NCBI GenBank assembly: GCA_023159155.1
Contig: JAJNNX010000003.1
Coordinates: 992,001-1,056,000 of the forward strand
DNA: 64,000 bases
Direction of reading: 5' to 3'
Source: Ustulina deusta
Lineage: Eukaryota > Ascomycota > Sordariomycetes > Xylariales > Xylariaceae
Below, piece by piece: positions 59,023 to 64,000 of the stretch (positions are counted from its first letter, which is position 1; each line of letters starts with the position of its first letter). Position numbers and translations under genes: made by a program. Below the pieces are notes generated by a model, which worked only from the letters and a program-made list of their open reading frames with translations, had not been told where the DNA came from and ran no database searches.

Positions 59023-61591
59023 ATGAAGTCACCGATACCGAAGCTGCCGGAGCTAGTCCGCGACTCGGAACTCGAAACTACCCTGGATGGGGACAGTACC
59101 GTCCACACCTACTACGACCGACCGGGCGTACCCAAACAAGAGAAATGGAAGAAAGAGCGCGTTATTGGCAATGGCGGCAACGGCGTGGTATGGCTGGAAA
59201 AACTGCTCGAGGACAGGCCAAGCAAGGGAAGCCAGGTGCTGCATCGAGCCGTCAAACAAATCACATCGGCCCATACCGCGTCGGTGTTGCAGATCTGTAA
59301 ATCTGAACTGGAGGCACTGGCCAAGTTTTCCAGCCGGAAGTACGTGCCATGGTTCGTCCAGTCGTTCGGATGGTACAATGATTCCGACTGCCTCTGGATT
59401 GCTATGGAATATTGCCCATTGGGCGACCTCCAACGGTACTTGATAAAACATACAAGACTACCGGAGAGTGATACTCGCGAGATCATCTCCCAGGTGGTTA
59501 AGGGACTGCAATTTATGCATGAGGAGGGATTCGCACACCGCGATTTAAAGCCAGGAGTATGCATGCCTTGTAAGGCAGTCCACCAATGGCGAGTGAAGCT
59601 GACTGTGTTGTGTTAGAACATCTTGATCAAGTCCCATCCACCAGAGGACAAGTGGTGGGTGAAGATCTGTGATATGGGACTGAGTAAACGCTTCGAGGGG
59701 GTAGGGGCCGGTACAACTGCGGTCAAAGGAACACCAGGTTTTTTTGCACCCGAGCAGCTCGGGCTCGGGGGCACTGACCCGAGAATGGCAGACCCCTTTA
59801 AAACTGACATCTGGTGTCTGGGTGAAATGACATTTCGAATTCTCTGTGGAGAAGCTGCATTTCCATCCAACGACGATTTACGCAGCTATCATCAGGGGAA
59901 CGCCATGTTTCCCAAGGAGCGCCTTCATGAGATTGGAGTAAGCGGACTTGCTGTGTCATTTATTACAAGCGCGATGCTTGTAGAACCGCCGTCGAGGTTG
60001 GAGACCCATCAAGCGTTCAATCACGAATGGTTTAAAATGAATGCCAACAATAACCCTACGGCTGGTCGAGCATATGCAAGGTAAGATAGCTATCACAGCA
60101 AAAATCTGAACGATAACTAACTAGTGCAGTCACCCTGTTCTAGGTCCCTCCGATAGTGAACCGAAATGTGATCCATATCTCGGTGCTGAAGCCTCGGGGG
60201 TCTGGAGTACTGTTTCACTTCCATTTCGCCCCTCGAGGACAGAAGCATTCAAGCTCGCTTGCATTGAGCGCCAAAACAGCAAAATTGCCCGCCGGGTTTC
60301 GCCGACTTACTCTGTCACGATGCACAGCAGTGATGAAGGAACGCCAAAGAACCACCATACTCTACGCCAAACCCCTATTCTCCAAGAAAATGGACCAGTG
60401 ATCGGCATTGAGGACTATAGCTATAACCAACGCTCGCGGGGAAGGACCGATAGCCGATATAGAAAAAGTAGGCACGATGAGCGCCCTAGAACAGCCTATC
60501 CAAACCAAAAAGAATCTAGGAGTGCGAGCCCAGTTATAACAGCCGTCGCGGGTGCGCCAGTGATCCATGTTACAAGAGCAGGAGATGCTGAAGAGGACAA
60601 GGAGAGTGAACTCTCTATTGAATCAGAAACGGAGGACATGTCTGAGGCGATGCAAAAACTGATCAAGATTGAGGACTATTTTAATAGAGACTTGCGGCCG
60701 CGGTCTCAATGGTACTTGGAAGGCTTGCTCTCGGATCCCAAGCAGCGCCAGGTTGAGTACCGATGGCTAACTGAAGTAATTACGCGCGATGTTCTACTCA
60801 AAGCAGATGAAATAGAGGCCCAGGGCAATGAAAAAATCCGAACTCGGAGGAAGGCACTGATAGGCCGGGTGAATGCAAGGCTCGACACGCTAGAATTGGC
60901 CAAGAGACTATTTGACGGGCCAGAAAAAGAACAGCAGGGGGTTGAATCCAGAGAAGAGAGCACAAAAAATTCACAGCCACAGTCCCAGGACTGGGCAGCA
61001 CAAGAAGGAATTCGTGTCGAAGGCGCTCGCTTTAATAGGAGCGCGGTACCTAATCCTTCTCCGAGACAGAAGCCTCACGAGGCTCTTCGCAGTGAACTTC
61101 CTCAAGGGAGATCAAATGACATGGGACGGCGAGCTAGCAAATCACCGCTAACGGCTAGATTTGCCAAGAATTTCAGTACTCAGAGGCCCATATCTTCTAG
61201 TGAATCGTCTTCAAGTGACGGTATATCGTCTTCAGATGAGGATGCGATTTTTGGGCCACCACTACCATCGGACCGACGAGGACGACGACGACGACGATCA
61301 CCACCACCACCAAATTTCGATGGTGAGCCTTCGGGGAACATGGAAACAGCTATTCGGTATCTTACAAAGTCCAGCGCCTATCCAAAGGCTTCCAGCAGCA
61401 GAAGGGGAGGCGGCGGCATTTCTCAAACCAAACCCGTCGCTCCATCACGACTACCAAATATGGATCGCAAATCTTCAGGGAACATGGAAACAGCTCTTCG
61501 GTATCTTACAAGGTCCAGCGCCTATCCAACGGCTTCCGGTAGCAAAAGAAGGGGCGGCGGCCTTTCTCAAACCAAACCTGTCGCTCCGTAA
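59023..61591 (+). CDS. Ser/Thr protein kinase with long C-terminal extension and repeat
   Basis: 819 residues from three exons (59023-59556, 59617-60080, 60130-61591), frame sum correct. The kinase domain spans about 45-330: glycine loop GNGGNGVVW at 49-57, Lys in HRAVKQI at 78, AHRDLKPGN at 171-179 (joined across intron 1), DMG instead of DFG at 197-199 (Asp and Gly kept), and GTPGFFAPEQL for the activation segment and APE motif. All catalytic residues are present, so it should be active. The about 490-residue tail is charged and Ser/Arg-rich, with EDYFNRDLRPRSQWYLEGLL-type helices and polyacidic patches. It ends in two copies of an about 45-residue unit containing GNMETA(I/L)RYLT(K/R)SSAYP and SQTKPVAP. 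Its neighbour on the opposite strand is a pseudokinase gene, suggesting a shared pathway. Confidence 0.88.
61312..61589 (+). repeat. tandem duplication in the kinase C-terminus
   Basis: Two units of about 140 nt lie side by side and encode GNMETAIRYLTKSSAYPKAS and GNMETALRYLTRSSAYPTAS, each followed by a Gly-rich stretch and SQTKPVAP. The nucleotide identity is high, so the duplication looks fairly recent. Confidence 0.9.
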
Positions 61592-62208
61592 TTATTAATA
61601 ATAATAATTTTTGTTATATTAAAGCAGAGCAAGTGGTTCAGGGGGAGGCTTAGCCACGTTGTAGCCAGGTACAAAAGATGGCTCACGATTAATTAAGTCC
61701 TTAAGTTAAACACATGGATTATATAAGGAAGTGTAGGTTTAGCCTATCTGTTCATATAAGGGCTAGGTGAGTGCGCCTGTTTATAGAGAAACCCAACTCA
61801 TTGAGCACACTTCAATATATATCTAGATAACGCAAGCGCTAATATTCTGTACTAGCAACCCACTACTACCTAGGTTTGACGGCCTCGGGGCTCGGACGTG
61901 AGGATATGCGTCTTTCTAGACAATGACTTAATTACCTGCTAGCCCTAATTTTGATATCTTACCGACTCTAGCCAAGATATATTATAAAATATTCATGTCG
62001 GCCGCTTTAGACAGTGTTTTCTTTTTACTATCATCTATAGAAGCGGCCGAGTCACATATACTTCTTATTTCCAAAGCATGGCTAGTTATCAAACGAGATT
62101 ATTATGTAAGCAATAAAAACGTCGCAAATGCGCCAAGTAATATCTTTCTTTTTGTAGATATCGATCTAAATGCTGTCCGGGTTAACTTTGTGAACATAGG
62201 TGAAGAAC
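61592..62208. other. intergenic, contains a MITE-end motif
   Basis: An AT-rich start (AATTATTAATAATAATAATT) follows the kinase stop. An open frame at 61995-62240 on the plus strand has no recognisable domain. The solitary transposon-end motif at 61727 is listed separately. Confidence 0.4.
61727..61752 (-). repeat. solitary copy of the MITE terminal motif, inverted
   Basis: On the minus strand it reads GAACAGATAGGCTAAACCTA then CACTTCC, a copy of the terminal motif of the 5447-6078 element with changes C-to-T and G-to-A. No partner end was located. Confidence 0.45.
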
Positions 62209-62520
62209 CTATCGTGATTCTAATTCAGTATGACCGCTGATGAGGGAATCGAGAGGGACATATTCATTCCAAGCTTCCGTCAGGCGTTGTCGTTCTCTCT
62301 CCATCTTTACGGCAAGAGCACGACTATTTTTAAGAGGCCGGCTGCAAATGACTCTTTGCTTCGCAGACTCCATTGCTTCTAAGCTTCGAGGTTTTTCGCG
62401 AGAGACCGAGCAAACCGCGATTTGTTTCCGAGTTTCCACACCACCCGAACTATGGTCCGTGCTAGAGGGCGCGCCTGATGGTTTCGTAAGCGTGGCAGTC
62501 ATGAGGACAAAACGCCGCAT
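62209..62520 (-). CDS. hypothetical protein, low confidence
   Basis: An open frame of about 103 residues from an ATG at 62520 (MRRFVLMTATLTKPSGAPSS), with a basic helical second half (VKMERERQRLTEAWNEYVPL). No family recognised, no intron evidence. It may be a chance frame or a fragment of an older gene. Confidence 0.22.
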   Translation of the reverse strand: MRRFVLMTATLTKPSGAPSSTDHSSGGVETRKQIAVCSVSREKPRSLEAMESAKQRVICSRPLKNSRALAVKMERERQRLTEAWNEYVPLDSLISGHTELESR

Positions 62521-62577
62521 GTGAAAAGAGAATCTATGGAAGAGTGCAAGCAGATCGTGAGTTGTGCATATAAACAC

Positions 62578-63723
62578 GTCAAATAGAAATAGTTTATATC
62601 TATATTATTAACCCAACGCTAAATCTAATGTAATATGGGCATGGAAGTGATATTGCCCCGTTCCTGACGGCCGATCATCCGTCTAATCTCCTTGCCTCGT
62701 CATATAGGCACATGACATAAGCTTCAGAGAACAACTGAATTCAGCCATCGCCGAAGCAGAATGGACACGTGCTAGCATATGAGGCTAGGTGAAGTCTGCA
62801 CAAGTAGATGGCTTTTATTTTTCTGTGTTCTCTAAATTACATGAAAATACGAGCTGACATTCTCAACTGAATGAATTTCACTTTTGAGTCTTCATTCAGA
62901 TCATCATTCGAACTTAATTTAGTTAGGGTCCAGAACTAATGTTACACGTAGTATAACACACAGTATATATTCACCTTCCCTTGTAAAAAACTTTTCTTGG
63001 CACCCACTGTTAGTGGAGTGTTAAGCCCGCCACTTGTTTTGTATGGCAGACCTACCACATGCTTAACGGCCCCCCAATTCTTCGATTTTCGACAGACGAT
63101 TTAACTTGCCTTCGGCTACGAAGACGACGTAGCGCGCACGCTACAATACCTAGCGGGCATATATAGCAACAAGGCTAATGTGCTACGGGAAGGTCGTTGC
63201 TATGTATGCCCTTTTTTTATTGCAACAGTGCTGCTGTAGGGCTTGACGGCGCAAAACGAGCAGGTAAAGCTGCGAATCCCTAAAAGCAATAAACTTTATA
63301 TTACTAATATTATTATAATAATAATAACAAACGCCCCGAAGTATTGCAATTAATTTTAAAAGAAGAGCTATATTATAAATTATGTTTAAACTACTAGTTA
63401 ACTATAATTATTAATAAAAAATATTTATAAAACAAAAAATATAATATAATAAATTATTATTAAGTTATAACATAAAAAACTATTAGTTTATAAAGTATTT
63501 AATAATAAGTAATAGAACTAAAAGCTTAGAACTTTCTAAAATAATAAATAATAAAGCAGAATAGCTTAATTTTTATATGCTTTTTATAACGGTTAGTACA
63601 GTCTTAGCAAGACCTATAAAAACTCTAGACCTATATAGCAATAAAATAAAAAGTCTATGTATGGACCAACCTAACTCTATAGCTATATATATAAAGTTTA
63701 TATCTATTTACCTTATAAACTCT

Positions 63724-63758
<35 letters not shown>

Positions 63759-63999
63759 CTTAGAGTTTTTATTTATAGTATTAATAAATTAGCTATAAAA
63801 GCTTTACTTAATTAATTATAATACTACTTTAAGTTTATTAATTATTTATTAATAAATATTTAATAAATATATATTTTTTATTTTGTTATAATTAGCAAAA
63901 TATAAATAAACTTTTTTTTTTAGTTATATATTTAATATAAAAAATTATATATTTTATAATATAAATCTAATTTTAATATAACTTTAATAAAATTTTTAA
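62578..63999. other. gene-free end of window, AT-rich from 63300
   Basis: Up to about 63290 composition is ordinary and I see no gene. From 63300 to the end the sequence is nearly all A and T, similar in style to the RIP-mutated copia interior, and includes a run of 30 T at 63727-63756. It is probably the edge of another RIP-affected repeat that continues beyond the window. Confidence 0.5.
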
Positions 64000-64000
64000 T

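Noticed and set aside
60320..61591. A separate gene starting at 60320 (MHSSDEGTPKN)
   Set aside because: A 49-nt intron at 60081-60129 joins the kinase exons to this frame without a stop, so I treat it as the kinase C-terminus.
63577..63792. 71-codon plus-strand frame containing poly-Phe
   Set aside because: It is produced by the 30-T run in AT-rich DNA and has no coding character.

Overview
The window looks like nuclear DNA of a filamentous ascomycete (Pezizomycotina, probably Sordariomycete-like). Evidence: many introns of 44-141 nt with GT..AG borders and CTAAT/CTAAC-like branch sites; families typical of these fungi (HET-domain, DUF3425 bZIP, UstYa/DUF3328, HeLo-like pseudokinase); and a copia retrotransposon mutated only by C/T and G/A transitions, the mark of repeat-induced point mutation (RIP). 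There are no bacterial-style operons; genes sit singly or head-to-head.

Layout. 1-11.9 kb: no gene I can support, apart from a 632-bp MITE-like element and a threefold degenerate repeat. 11.9-23.3 kb: a bZIP regulator, an RluA-type pseudouridine synthase head-to-head with a hot-dog thioesterase, a Gfo/Idh/MocA oxidoreductase, an NmrA-like reductase and a GNAT acetyltransferase. 25.5-27.6 kb: the centrepiece, a secreted precursor peptide with six identical 8-residue cores (DNDDIWLW) separated by Lys-Lys/Lys-Arg kexin sites, head-to-head with a UstYa-type oxidase gene. 29.8-30.6 kb: a small secreted protein. 30.9-38.2 kb: a RIP-inactivated Ty1/copia element with 130-bp LTRs, target-site duplication and half-tRNA(iMet) primer site. 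39.9-46.2 kb: two HET genes, the first broken, the second intact. 49.5-55.8 kb: housekeeping genes (ribosomal protein L26 with a 10-nt micro-exon, tRNA-Gly, chorismate synthase) around one decayed gene. 56.3-61.6 kb: a zinc-finger array with internal stops, then a head-to-head pair of a helical-domain pseudokinase and an apparently active Ser/Thr kinase. 62-64 kb: gene-poor, ending in AT-rich repeat DNA.

The precursor and UstYa pair has the minimal architecture of a dikaritin-type RiPP pathway (the ustiloxin/phomopsin/asperipin class). A signal peptide would send the precursor into the secretory route, kexin would release the repeats, and the membrane-anchored UstYa-like enzyme would oxidatively modify the core. 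The core has Trp but no Tyr or Phe, so any cross-link would differ from the Tyr-based ones I know. The second interesting unit is the pseudokinase/kinase pair near 59 kb, whose layout recalls the animal RIPK3/MLKL cell-death module; this is inference only. Gene models were spliced by hand, and totals of exon lengths were checked to be in frame.
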